Assembly (NCBI GenBank): GCA_002418295.1
Contig: DIDU01000019.1
Location: 2,588 to 8,403 of the forward strand
Reading direction: 5' to 3'
From: Carnobacterium sp. UBA5792
GTDB lineage: Bacteria; Bacillota; Bacilli; Lactobacillales; Carnobacteriaceae
DNA length: 5,816 nucleotides
The notes under the pieces: model-generated
The model's database searches: none
What the model was told of the DNA's origin: nothing
What the model saw: only the letters and a program-made list of their open reading frames with translations
Position numbers and translations under genes: made by a program
Shown here: positions 1 through 5,756 of the stretch, piece by piece
Layout of the letters: every line of letters starts with the position of its first letter
How positions within the stretch are numbered: the stretch's first letter is position 1

Positions 1-27
1 AAAAGCAATTTAATCGATAGACACGTA

Positions 28-65
28 ACTACGGCCAATGCATCAGCTGGTCGTAGTATTTTTTT
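28..65 (+). terminator. Rho-independent terminator of an upstream gene
   Basis: ACTACGGCCA (28-37) pairs with TGGTCGTAGT (48-57) to give a 10-bp stem with one G-T wobble and a 10-base loop. The stem is followed by ATTTTTTT, so this is a canonical intrinsic terminator for + strand transcription. The gene it serves lies left of the window. In-frame stops close two frames just before the stem, at 11-13 and 18-20, so that gene probably ends at one of these, but too few codons remain to identify it. Confidence 0.8.
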
Positions 66-106
66 AATATAATTAATTCAATATTAGTTCAATAGATCAA
101 GTTGTG

Positions 107-128
107 CTTTTCGGCTGTGGCCGAAAAG
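107..128. other. Perfect 9-bp hairpin without U-tract
   Basis: CTTTTCGGC (107-115) is perfectly complementary to GCCGAAAAG (120-128), with a TGTG loop. No T-run follows, so it is not a terminator on the + strand. It sits 29 bases ahead of a possible small ORF and could be a protein-binding palindrome or a 5' leader stem-loop. The CCGAA strings at 121-125 and 131-135 faintly recall the core of PurR boxes, but the flanks do not fit the published consensus well. Confidence 0.5.
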
Positions 129-157
129 TTCCGAATGAAGGAGAAAAAGGTAGGCGT

Positions 158-250
158 ATGGCAGAAAAAGCCATCATAGGATCATATAGAGTAGTGAAAA
201 AACAGGATATGTTAGGCAAACACGTCATACGGAACATATCAGACAAATAA
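158..250 (+). CDS. Possible small ORF, 30 residues, unknown
   Basis: ATG at 158 opens a 30-codon frame ending with TAA at 248-250, beginning MAEKAIIGSYRVV. GAAGGAG (137-143) lies 14 bases upstream, which is rather far, and a second purine-rich stretch, AAAAAGG (144-150), is 7 bases from the ATG; either could serve as a ribosome binding site. I do not recognise the peptide. It has no signal peptide or membrane segment and is basic and soluble in character. Its second half (DMLGK...NI) resembles a peptide in another frame (DILGK...NI) encoded 52 bases downstream, so it may be the N-terminal stub of a frameshifted or internally duplicated gene rather than a functional small protein. The evidence is weak. 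Confidence 0.25.
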   Translation: MAEKAIIGSYRVVKKQDMLGKHVIRNISDK

Positions 251-345
251 ATATAAGGATATACTAGGCAAATCCCTTTTAAGTAACATAAGAACTCTCA
301 CACTCCATCCATATATTAGGCGAGAACATGTTGAATACTTTATGA
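205..345 (+). repeat. Degenerate tandem repeat, exact 52-base period
   Basis: Three units begin at 205, 257 and 309. Units 1 and 2 match at 26 of 37 aligned bases without gaps, including 14 of the first 16 (GGATATNNTAGGCAAA). Unit 3 matches them at roughly 20-21 of 37, keeping ATATNNTAGGC and scattered later positions. A fourth, weaker unit may start at 153, where GGATCATAT (179-187) matches GGAACATAT (231-239) at the same 52-base offset. Because 52 is not a multiple of three, each unit gives a similar peptide (DMLGK, DILGK, HILGE) in a different frame. This argues for duplication in a non-coding or already decayed region. Confidence 0.45.
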
Positions 346-580
346 AGGAATTTGATTCCACATTTTTACTAATGGAATGTGAAATAGAATTCTTTGAACG
401 GTAGATAAAATGGAATGATGATAAAAAATAAGTTTCAGCAGTTTTTTATGACTTGGTATCAAAATTCCAAATTAAAAAAAGAACAAGCAAGCAGACATTT
501 TTTCTTGCTATTTAAAAATAATTTGTTAGTCTTAAATGGCAGTAAAATAAAGATAGTATCGTTAGGGGCGTTTTTAGAAA

Positions 581-1138
581 ATGGATGTAGATGTAAAATT
601 CCTGGCACTTATTTTTCTTATTAATTTAGCTTATGTTGCACTGAATACGATTCGATTTATGCTGACCATGAAAGGCTACCGACTGATTGCTCCTTTTGTG
701 TCTATGGTCGAGATTACGATTTATGTAGTTGGGCTAGGATTGGTTCTCGATCGATTAGATAACTTTTGGAACATTGCTGCTTATGCATTAGGCTATGGGG
801 TCGGGATAGCTGTTGGAATCCAAATTGAAGAATACTTAGCGCTAGGCCACATAATGGTTACGACGATTGTACCCGATACTAAAAGCGATATTTCAGAACG
901 TTTACGGGAATTGGGTTACGGTGTAACGACTAGTCTTGCGCTCGGAAGAGAAGGCGATCGTTTAGTGTTAGAAGTTTTAACTACGCGAAAATCAGAACGA
1001 AAATTATACAAACAAATCAGCGAAATAGAACCGAAAGCTTTTGTTATCTCTTATGAACCTAAATTCATCAGCGGTGGTTTTTGGACTAAAAAAGTGAAAA
1101 CAAGAAGAATGGCGCTGAAGAAACGCGGAAAAATATAA
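581..1138 (+). CDS. yebE: UPF0316/DUF2179 family membrane protein, YebE-like
   Basis: The 185-residue product has the layout of the UPF0316 family: three hydrophobic segments (about residues 6-26, 35-56 and 62-82) followed by a cytosolic DUF2179 domain (about 95-165). Family features in the soluble part are GYGVT (112-116), LGREGDR (121-127), the PKAFVI stretch (151-156) and EPKFISGGFW (159-168). A very basic tail follows (KTRRMALKKRGK). The length matches B. subtilis YebE. The molecular function is not established; DUF2179 is also found at the C-terminus of YitT-type membrane proteins. ATG 581 is chosen because AGGGG (564-568) lies 12 bases upstream, a slightly long but usable spacing, and because the first helix begins right after it. 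In B. subtilis yebE sits just before the purine operon, and that order is kept here. No terminator is visible before purK, so co-transcription is possible. Confidence 0.85.
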   Translation: MDVDVKFLALIFLINLAYVALNTIRFMLTMKGYRLIAPFVSMVEITIYVVGLGLVLDRLDNFWNIAAYALGYGVGIAVGIQIEEYLALGHIMVTTIVPDTKSDISERLRELGYGVTTSLALGREGDRLVLEVLTTRKSERKLYKQISEIEPKAFVISYEPKFISGGFWTKKVKTRRMALKKRGKI

Positions 1139-1255
1139 GGTCATTGGTTCAACTCAGTGAATTTCAGCAAGGTTGTCCATGACAGATAACAGGATAACTG
1201 ATAAACTAAGATTACAGAAATAACCTGTTAAATCAAATTGTAGTAGAAAGTAGTG

Positions 1256-2386
1256 ATGAGTTTGCCTAATTTAATCGTTCCTGGAAAAACTATTGGTATT
1301 ATTGGTGGCGGTCAATTAGGACGCATGTTGGCCTTGGCAGCTAAGCAAATGGGGTATCATGTCGGAGTGTTAGATCCCGAAAAAAATTGTCCAACTGCTC
1401 AAATAGCCGACTGGCACATTGTAGCTAAATACGATAACCAAGAAGCATTGATGGATTTAGCCATGAAAAGTGATGTACTGACTTATGAGTTCGAAAATGT
1501 AGATGCAGATAGAGTGGACCGATTGAAAAAAACGGTCGCTGTTCCTCAAGGAAGCGAACTCTTGTCGATTACACAAGATCGTTTATTAGAAAAAGCGTAC
1601 TTAGAAATGAACAATATCAATTCATCTCCTTATGCCACTATTATCAGTCTGGAAGATATCAAAGAATCAGTTAGTTCAATTGGCTTTCCTTGTATCTTGA
1701 AGACGATCAGGGGGACAGAAGGCGATGACAAAGGACAACGTGTTCTTTATGATGAAGAAGACATAGCAGGATGTGGCGAATTATTGCAGTTCGGTACGTG
1801 TGTGCTTGAAGCATGGATTCCATTTGAACGAGAATTATCGATTGTGATCGTTCGCGATGAAGCCGGAAAAATTGCTACTTTTCCAGTAGCTGAAACCATT
1901 CACCGTCAAAACAAGCTTCATGAAACGATCGTCCCAGCTCGGGTTCCAATAGAAGTAACCGAGGAAGTAGAAAGAATCAGTAAGTCAATTGCTGAGCAGT
2001 TGAATTTAGTAGGAACATTAGGCATCGATATGTTTTTAACACCATCCGGCGCTTTATATGTCAATAAGTTGGCTCCACGGCCTCATAGTTCTGGAAACTA
2101 TAGTTTGGAAGCTTGTTCTATGTCACAATTTGAAGCGCATATCCGAGCGATTTGCGGCTGGCCTTTGCCTGAAGTTACATTGCTTTCGCCAGCTGTGACC
2201 GTCTCCATTTTTGGTGAGCATATGAGAGGTTCTGAAATGCAGATTCAGCTAAAACCTGATTGGCATTTCCATTATTATGGTAAAGAAGAACCTGTCACTG
2301 GAAGCCAAATGGGCCACATTACGATTTTGTCAGAAAATATAGAAAAAACACTAGCCAATATCAATGATACAGGTATTTGGGGATAG
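1256..2386 (+). CDS. purK: Divergent PurK homologue (ATP-grasp, N5-CAIR synthetase family), active-site residues altered
   Basis: PurK normally uses ATP and bicarbonate to convert AIR into N5-CAIR, which PurE then rearranges. The 376-residue product has the full family length and order: nucleotide-binding start with GGGQLGRM (17-24), TQDRLLEK before the ATP-grasp domain, FERELS, FPVAE, APRPH (273-277), SQFEAH, and YGK plus MGH near the C-terminus. However, signature residues differ. The usual GGYDGKGQ loop reads GTEGDDKGQ (153-161, one residue longer). The acidic residue of the VE(M/L)F motif is D258. The NE pair of the metal site is N270-K271. PHNSGH is PHSSGN (276-281), and GRKMGH is GSQMGH (349-354). 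These changes suggest a weak, inactive or re-purposed enzyme. ATG 1256 is preferred over GTG 1253 because the poor AGAAAG site (1245-1250) is 5 bases from the ATG and only 2 from the GTG. No purE is present in the window; purB follows with overlapping signals. Confidence 0.85.
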   Translation: MSLPNLIVPGKTIGIIGGGQLGRMLALAAKQMGYHVGVLDPEKNCPTAQIADWHIVAKYDNQEALMDLAMKSDVLTYEFENVDADRVDRLKKTVAVPQGSELLSITQDRLLEKAYLEMNNINSSPYATIISLEDIKESVSSIGFPCILKTIRGTEGDDKGQRVLYDEEDIAGCGELLQFGTCVLEAWIPFERELSIVIVRDEAGKIATFPVAETIHRQNKLHETIVPARVPIEVTEEVERISKSIAEQLNLVGTLGIDMFLTPSGALYVNKLAPRPHSSGNYSLEACSMSQFEAHIRAICGWPLPEVTLLSPAVTVSIFGEHMRGSEMQIQLKPDWHFHYYGKEEPVTGSQMGHITILSENIEKTLANINDTGIWG

Positions 2387-2389
2387 GAG
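2384..2389 (+). promoter_or_regulatory. purB ribosome binding site overlapping purK stop
   Basis: TAGGAG (2384-2389) contains both the purK stop TAG and the Shine-Dalgarno core for purB, 8 bases before ATG 2398. Ribosomes ending on purK therefore finish on the purB loading site, which favours translational coupling. It may also explain why an intact purK reading frame is retained. Confidence 0.75.
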
Positions 2390-2397
2390 CATGACTA

Positions 2398-3690
2398 ATG
2401 ATCGAACGGTATACTAGACCAGAAATGGAAAAAATTTGGACGGATGAAAACCGCTACAATACTTGGCTGGAAGTAGAAATACTAGCTGTTGAAGCTTGGG
2501 CAGAATTAGGAGATATTCCTAAAGAAGATGTTCAGAAAATACGTGAACATGCCAGCTTTGATGTTCAGCGTATTGCGGAAATCGAAAAAGAAACGCGTCA
2601 TGATGTAGTGGCGTTCACTCGAGCAGTTTCTGAAACACTTGGTGAAGAACGAAAATGGATCCATTATGGTTTAACGAGTACGGATGTGGTTGATACAGCT
2701 TATGGATACCAACTAAAACAAGTGAATGCTGTACTGCGACAAGACTTGACAAACTTTTTAGAAATTTTGGGCGAAAAAGCAAAAGAGTATAAATATACCG
2801 TGATGATGGGGCGGACACATGGAGTTCATGCTGAACCGACAACATTTGGGTTGAAGTTGGCGCTTTGGTATTCTGAGATGAAACGCAATATCGAACGGTT
2901 TGAACATGCAGCAGCAGGCGTAGAAGCTGGCAAAATCAGTGGAGCAGTAGGTACGTTCGCTAATATTCCGACTGCTGTTGAAAAGTATGTCTGTGAAAAA
3001 CTTGGCACTCGTCCGCAAGAGATCTCTACGCAAGTCTTGCCGCGTGATTTGCATGCAGAATATATGGCGACATGGGCGTTGATTGCTACCAGCATTGAAA
3101 AATTCGCCACAGAAATCCGTGGGTTGCAAAAGTCAGAAACGCGTGAAGTAGAAGAATACTTTGCCAAAGGCCAAAAGGGTTCTTCCGCTATGCCGCACAA
3201 ACGCAATCCGATTGGTTCTGAAAACGTTACTGGATTAGCTCGTGTAATTAGAGGACACATGATCACGGCATACGATAACGTTGTTTTATGGCATGAGCGC
3301 GATATTTCTCATTCTTCAGCAGAACGGATTATTTTTCCCGATACAACGATTTTATTAGATTATATCTTAAATCGTTTTGGAAATATCATGAAAAATTTAA
3401 CTGTTTTTCCTGAAAATATGAAACACAATATGGATGCCACTTACGGTTTGATTTATAGTCAACGCGTACTGCTGAAATTGATTGATAAAGGACTAAGCCG
3501 CGAAAAAGCTTATGATTTAGTTCAACCGAAAACAGCTATTTCATGGGAAAGTCATATTCCATTCCGTGATTTAATAGAAGGAGACAGCGAAATTATGTCT
3601 CATTTGACATTAGAAGAACTGGATGATGCATTTGACTACAACTACCATTTGAAAAACGTCGACGAAATCTTCAACCGAGTCGGACTATAA
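2398..3690 (+). CDS. purB: Adenylosuccinate lyase
   Basis: This is a homotetrameric cytosolic lyase of the fumarase/aspartase superfamily. It splits fumarate from SAICAR in de novo purine synthesis and from adenylosuccinate to give AMP. The 430-residue length is typical of the B. subtilis-type enzyme. Catalytic landmarks fall at the expected places: H68 in [16 protein letters not shown]141 in [10 protein letters not shown], and the flexible signature loop [11 protein letters not shown] (261-271) with S262 and S263, followed by the [11 protein letters not shown] stretch. No key residue is missing, so the enzyme should be active, in contrast to the neighbouring PurK. The start is fixed by TAGGAG 8 bases upstream and by the family start MIERYTR. 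It shares a transcript with purK. purC, the usual next gene, is absent; only non-coding repeats and a large hairpin follow. The AMP-forming reaction would keep purB needed for salvage even without de novo synthesis. Confidence 0.97.
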   Translation: MIERYTRPEMEKIWTDENRYNTWLEVEILAVEAWAELGDIPKEDVQKIREHASFDVQRIAEIEKETRHDVVAFTRAVSETLGEERKWIHYGLTSTDVVDTAYGYQLKQVNAVLRQDLTNFLEILGEKAKEYKYTVMMGRTHGVHAEPTTFGLKLALWYSEMKRNIERFEHAAAGVEAGKISGAVGTFANIPTAVEKYVCEKLGTRPQEISTQVLPRDLHAEYMATWALIATSIEKFATEIRGLQKSETREVEEYFAKGQKGSSAMPHKRNPIGSENVTGLARVIRGHMITAYDNVVLWHERDISHSSAERIIFPDTTILLDYILNRFGNIMKNLTVFPENMKHNMDATYGLIYSQRVLLKLIDKGLSREKAYDLVQPKTAISWESHIPFRDLIEGDSEIMSHLTLEELDDAFDYNYHLKNVDEIFNRVGL

Positions 3691-3763
3691 AACAGGATGC
3701 GAAGTGCCGCATGGGAGTTTCGATTCAAAAATAGGAATTAAGAACAGGATGCGCAGCATTCTG
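3691..3763 (+). repeat. Two hairpin-forming repeats, AACAGGATGCG, 52 bases apart
   Basis: AACAGGATGCG occurs at 3691-3701 and again at 3743-3753. Each copy is the left arm of a hairpin whose right arm differs. The first pairs ATGCG (3697-3701) with CGCAT (3708-3712). The second pairs CAGGATGC (3745-3752) with GCATTCTG (3756-3763), an 8-bp stem with one G-T wobble and a GCA loop. Neither has a T-run, so they are not terminators. They begin directly after the purB stop and may stabilise the 3' end of the transcript or belong to an intergenic repeat family. ATG codons inside open 14- and 23-codon frames, but the spacing to any ribosome binding site is wrong. Confidence 0.5.
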
Positions 3764-3799
3764 ACCGGTATTTCTCTGTCATTAAAAAAACACCATACA

Positions 3800-3835
3800 G
3801 ATGGTATAGGAAACCGATAAGGTCCCTATACCATC
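3800..3835 (+). terminator. Large hairpin after purB, probable terminator with weak U-tract
   Basis: GATGGTATAGG (3800-3810) is perfectly complementary to CCTATACCATC (3825-3835), an 11-bp stem. ACC (3813-3815) can also pair with GGT (3821-3823), leaving a GATAA loop. The tail is TCTCTTACTAT, so the T-run is broken and termination may be leaky. On the - strand a run of seven T (complement of 3784-3790) lies 9 bases beyond the stem, too far for a canonical terminator. The upstream ACCAT (3792-3796) can form a competing 5-bp pairing with ATGGT (3801-3805). Confidence 0.6.
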
Positions 3836-3878
3836 TCTCTTACTATATAAATAGAATGCAGACAAGGAGGATGGCTAA

Positions 3879-4781
3879 ATGAAAAAAGCAAAAGTGCAAG
3901 TGATCTTAGCGATGCTGATATTTGGAACAGTCGGCTTGTTCGTCAAACAAATTCCTTTAGCCTCAAGCGGAATCGCTTTTTACCGTGGCTTGTTAGGCAG
4001 CCTGTTTTTAATGATTGTGCTGATCAGCAAAAAAGATAAGATCTCATGGAACAGCCTCCAACAGAATGCCAAGATTCTCTTTTTTTCAGGAACAGCGATT
4101 GGTTTGAATTGGATTTTGTTATTTGAATCCTATCGCTATACAACACTGTCAAATGCGACATTAAGCTACTATTTTGCTCCACTTTTTGTGCTGCTTGTTT
4201 CTCCCATTGTATTGAAAGAAAAGTTAACCGCGGTGAAAGTGGGTTGTATCTTGCTAGCTTTAGTCGGCATGTATTTGATTGTAGGAAAAAGCCCAGTCAT
4301 CAGCGGGGGATACAATCATCCACTAGGTATTTTATACGGCATTGGTGCAGCGGCTTTTTACGCCAGTTTGATTCTGTTGAACAAATTCTTAAAAGGTCTA
4401 TCAGGATTAGAAAGTACAGTGACTCAATTAGCTGTTGCTTCAGCAGTTTTGTTGCCATATGTAATGTTGACTGAAGGCAGCGAATTGTTCCGTATTCCAA
4501 ACCATTCACTCCCGTATCTTTTGATTTTAGGGATAGTGCATACAGGGATAGGTTATACTTTTTATTTTTCTGCTATGCAGGACTTAAAAGGGCAGACGGT
4601 CGCGATTTTAAGCTACATTGATCCGATTTCAGCTGTTTTCATTTCTGCTTTGCTTTTAAATGAAAAAATGTCGCTTACACAACTAGTTGGCGGTATCTTT
4701 ATTTTAGGGGCTGCATTTGTCAGCGAATGGCCTCTGCCAGAAAGAAAAATACTGCAGATAAAAGCTAAAGAAAGAAGATAA
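3879..4781 (+). CDS. EamA/DMT-family transporter (RhaT/YdcZ-like permease), substrate unknown
   Basis: This 300-residue integral membrane protein has ten hydrophobic segments, at about residues 6-23, 32-50, 64-84, 92-112, 119-136, 148-168, 181-197, 211-231, 239-261 and 266-284. That is the drug/metabolite transporter arrangement of two EamA repeats of five helices. Each repeat ends with the family pattern of an E-K pair followed by a Gly-rich helix: LKEKL (112-116) before VGCILLALVG, and LLNEKM (259-264) before VGGIFILGAAF. The tail is short and basic. Members export amino acids, nucleosides, sugars or other metabolites, and the substrate cannot be read from sequence. AAGGAGG (3864-3870), 8 bases before ATG 3879, is a near-perfect ribosome binding site. 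TATAAA (3846-3851) could be a -10 element but I found no convincing -35, so expression may come from read-through of purB or from a weak local promoter. The downstream GntR gene is a plausible regulator. Confidence 0.9.
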   Translation: MKKAKVQVILAMLIFGTVGLFVKQIPLASSGIAFYRGLLGSLFLMIVLISKKDKISWNSLQQNAKILFFSGTAIGLNWILLFESYRYTTLSNATLSYYFAPLFVLLVSPIVLKEKLTAVKVGCILLALVGMYLIVGKSPVISGGYNHPLGILYGIGAAAFYASLILLNKFLKGLSGLESTVTQLAVASAVLLPYVMLTEGSELFRIPNHSLPYLLILGIVHTGIGYTFYFSAMQDLKGQTVAILSYIDPISAVFISALLLNEKMSLTQLVGGIFILGAAFVSEWPLPERKILQIKAKERR

Positions 4782-4814
4782 CCAAAAACGGCAGAAAAAA
4801 GAGAGCTGATGGAT

Positions 4815-4837
4815 TTAGCGCAAGAGGTTCTTGCTAA
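4815..4837. promoter_or_regulatory. Inverted repeat upstream of the gntR promoter, candidate operator
   Basis: GCAAGA (4820-4825) pairs with TCTTGC (4829-4834) around a GGT centre. TTA (4815-4817) and TAA (4835-4837) extend the symmetry after a 2-base bulge on the left. It lies 13 bases before the -35 box of the regulator's promoter and is not followed by a T-run. A binding site for the GntR protein or an activator is possible; nothing in the sequence proves it. Confidence 0.3.
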
Positions 4838-4849
4838 CAGAAAAAATAG

Positions 4850-4878
4850 TTGGAAAAAGAAACTAAAGGTCGTATAAT
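4850..4878 (+). promoter_or_regulatory. Sigma-70/SigA-type promoter of the gntR-family gene
   Basis: TTGGAA (4850-4855, 4 of 6 to consensus) and a perfect TATAAT (4873-4878) are separated by exactly 17 bases. Transcription would begin near 4885 and leave a leader of about 77 bases. AGGTGA (4947-4952) in this leader, 9 bases before ATG 4962, is a good match to the extended Shine-Dalgarno. AAATTAATTT (4932-4941), a perfect AT-rich palindrome just upstream of it, is a second possible operator. Confidence 0.75.
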
Positions 4879-4961
4879 CAATGGGGCTGGCGGATGGGTA
4901 GGCTATCTTTCTAGTCAGACAGCAAAGAGTAAAATTAATTTACAGCAGGTGAAAAAAAGAT

Positions 4962-5615
4962 ATGCCAAAACCGAAAAATTTAGAAAAGACAGCTTATTAC
5001 TACATAAAAGAACAAATCGATGCTAGACAATGGCTGCCGCAAACTCATATTACAGAACAAAACTTGTCGAAAGAATTAAAGATCAGCCGAACCCCAATTC
5101 GTCAAGCTTTCCAACGCCTACAAGAAGAAGGGTATGTGGAAATTGAACCTTATAAAGGCGCAAAAATTAAAGAACAAGCTATCGATTCACGTGGAGTGCA
5201 AGAACGGTTGGAATTTATTGAGTTGATTCTGGTTCATTACCTGCATTACTTACAAATCAAAGAAATCACCATCAATGAACAAAAGATGGAAAAAACAGTA
5301 GTCGAATTAAAAAAAAGCAGTAACAAAACCGAAAAAGAATTTCTTCAATTAGAAACACAGTTTATTTATGAGCTGTTGTCTTTTAGCAAAAATCACTATT
5401 CTGTTTCAGCTGTGATGGATACGGTTCGTGAATTGCAAATTCAAAGCAATCCAATGTACCGCGCAATCATGCGTAAAAACCGAGATATTCGGTCACACCA
5501 TTATGGAAAAATAACAGAATACGTAAAAGTAGGCGAATATGCTTTAGCTCGTAAGGAGATCCGCATTTTAATCAATCAGTTGTCGCTCAGTATTATTCAC
5601 AACTATAGCGATTAA
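4962..5615 (+). CDS. GntR-family transcriptional regulator (FadR/FCD-like)
   Basis: This 217-residue DNA-binding regulator has an N-terminal winged helix-turn-helix (about residues 8-70) with the GntR pattern: hydrophobic I15/I19, ITEQNLSKEL (30-39), the recognition segment SRTPIRQAF (42-50), LQEEGYVEI (53-61) and the wing glycine G66. The C-terminal part (about 75-215) is all-helical and fits an FCD-type effector domain in length and in the end pattern G-E-x3-A (191-196). The FCD metal ligands (one Asp, three His) appear to be missing. By my hand alignment they fall on E131, I135, Y181 and L203, so effector binding may be metal-independent. It follows the EamA gene in the same direction but has its own promoter and terminator, so it probably controls itself and the neighbouring transporter. 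The start is set by AGGTGA 9 bases upstream. The effector and target genes are unknown. Confidence 0.9.
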   Translation: MPKPKNLEKTAYYYIKEQIDARQWLPQTHITEQNLSKELKISRTPIRQAFQRLQEEGYVEIEPYKGAKIKEQAIDSRGVQERLEFIELILVHYLHYLQIKEITINEQKMEKTVVELKKSSNKTEKEFLQLETQFIYELLSFSKNHYSVSAVMDTVRELQIQSNPMYRAIMRKNRDIRSHHYGKITEYVKVGEYALARKEIRILINQLSLSIIHNYSD

Positions 5616-5649
5616 AGGAAACAAACCGGCAACCGAAAAAAGTTATTTT

Positions 5650-5693
5650 TGAGACAAGAACCGTTTCGGCGTTCTTGTCTCAGTTTTTTGTTT
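5650..5693 (+). terminator. Strong Rho-independent terminator after gntR-family gene
   Basis: TGAGACAAGAAC (5650-5661) and GTTCTTGTCTCA (5671-5682) form a perfect 12-bp stem with a 9-base loop, followed by GTTTTTTGTTT. It ends + strand transcription 35 bases after the regulator's stop. On the - strand the tail is AAAATAACTTTTTT, so it is at best a poor terminator for the convergent gene. Confidence 0.93.
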
Positions 5694-5756
5694 AGAAAAG
5701 GTAAGAGCTTGGATTTTTCATAGAGTAGGGTATTATAAGTTTTCTACATTCGATGT

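Larger units (their letters stand above)
66..580. other. Long stretch without a confident gene
   Basis: About 510 bases separate the terminator from the YebE-like gene. I see a perfect 9-bp hairpin (107-128), a 30-codon ORF with a purine-rich leader (158-250), a start-less open frame at 216-404, and a degenerate 52-base tandem repeat (205-345). From about 405 to 560 the sequence is very A/T rich. A TATAAT hexamer at 68-73 has no matching -35 element. TTGTTA (523-528) with AATAAA (546-551), 17 bases apart, is the only weak promoter candidate I found near the next gene. I saw no purine riboswitch core or T-box. The stretch reads like decayed coding sequence plus a leader, but that is inference. 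Confidence 0.6.

Noticed and set aside
68..73. TATAAT hexamer as a promoter
   Set aside because: No -35-like sequence sits 16-18 bases upstream; that position is inside the terminator stem. The hexamer is part of an A/T-rich tail.
107..136. PurR box pair controlling purK-purB
   Set aside because: Only the CCGAA core is present; the flanks do not follow the A-W-W-W-CCGAAC-W-W-T pattern, and the site is over 1.1 kb from purK.
205..345. CRISPR array
   Set aside because: The units are degenerate and contiguous, with no near-identical repeats separated by unrelated spacers, and no cas genes are nearby.
415..624. 69-codon + strand ORF before the YebE-like gene
   Set aside because: It has no usable ribosome binding site, its composition is that of A/T-rich non-coding sequence, and it runs 44 bases into the well-supported yebE frame.
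1139..1255. Remnant of purE or of a purine riboswitch
   Set aside because: I found no purE-like coding fragment in any frame and no riboswitch core or paired P1/P2/P3 arrangement.
2615..3266. Three - strand ORFs inside purB
   Set aside because: They lie opposite a complete, highly conserved purB, lack ribosome binding sites and have a shadow-frame residue mix rich in Cys, Ser and Phe.
3697..3815. Two mini-ORFs starting MRS (14 and 23 codons)
   Set aside because: The preceding AACAGG touches the ATG, leaving no spacing for ribosome binding, and the shared start is explained by the DNA repeat.
4244..4509. Short ORFs on both strands inside the transporter gene
   Set aside because: Both are shadow frames of the ten-helix EamA protein, with no start signals or recognisable content.
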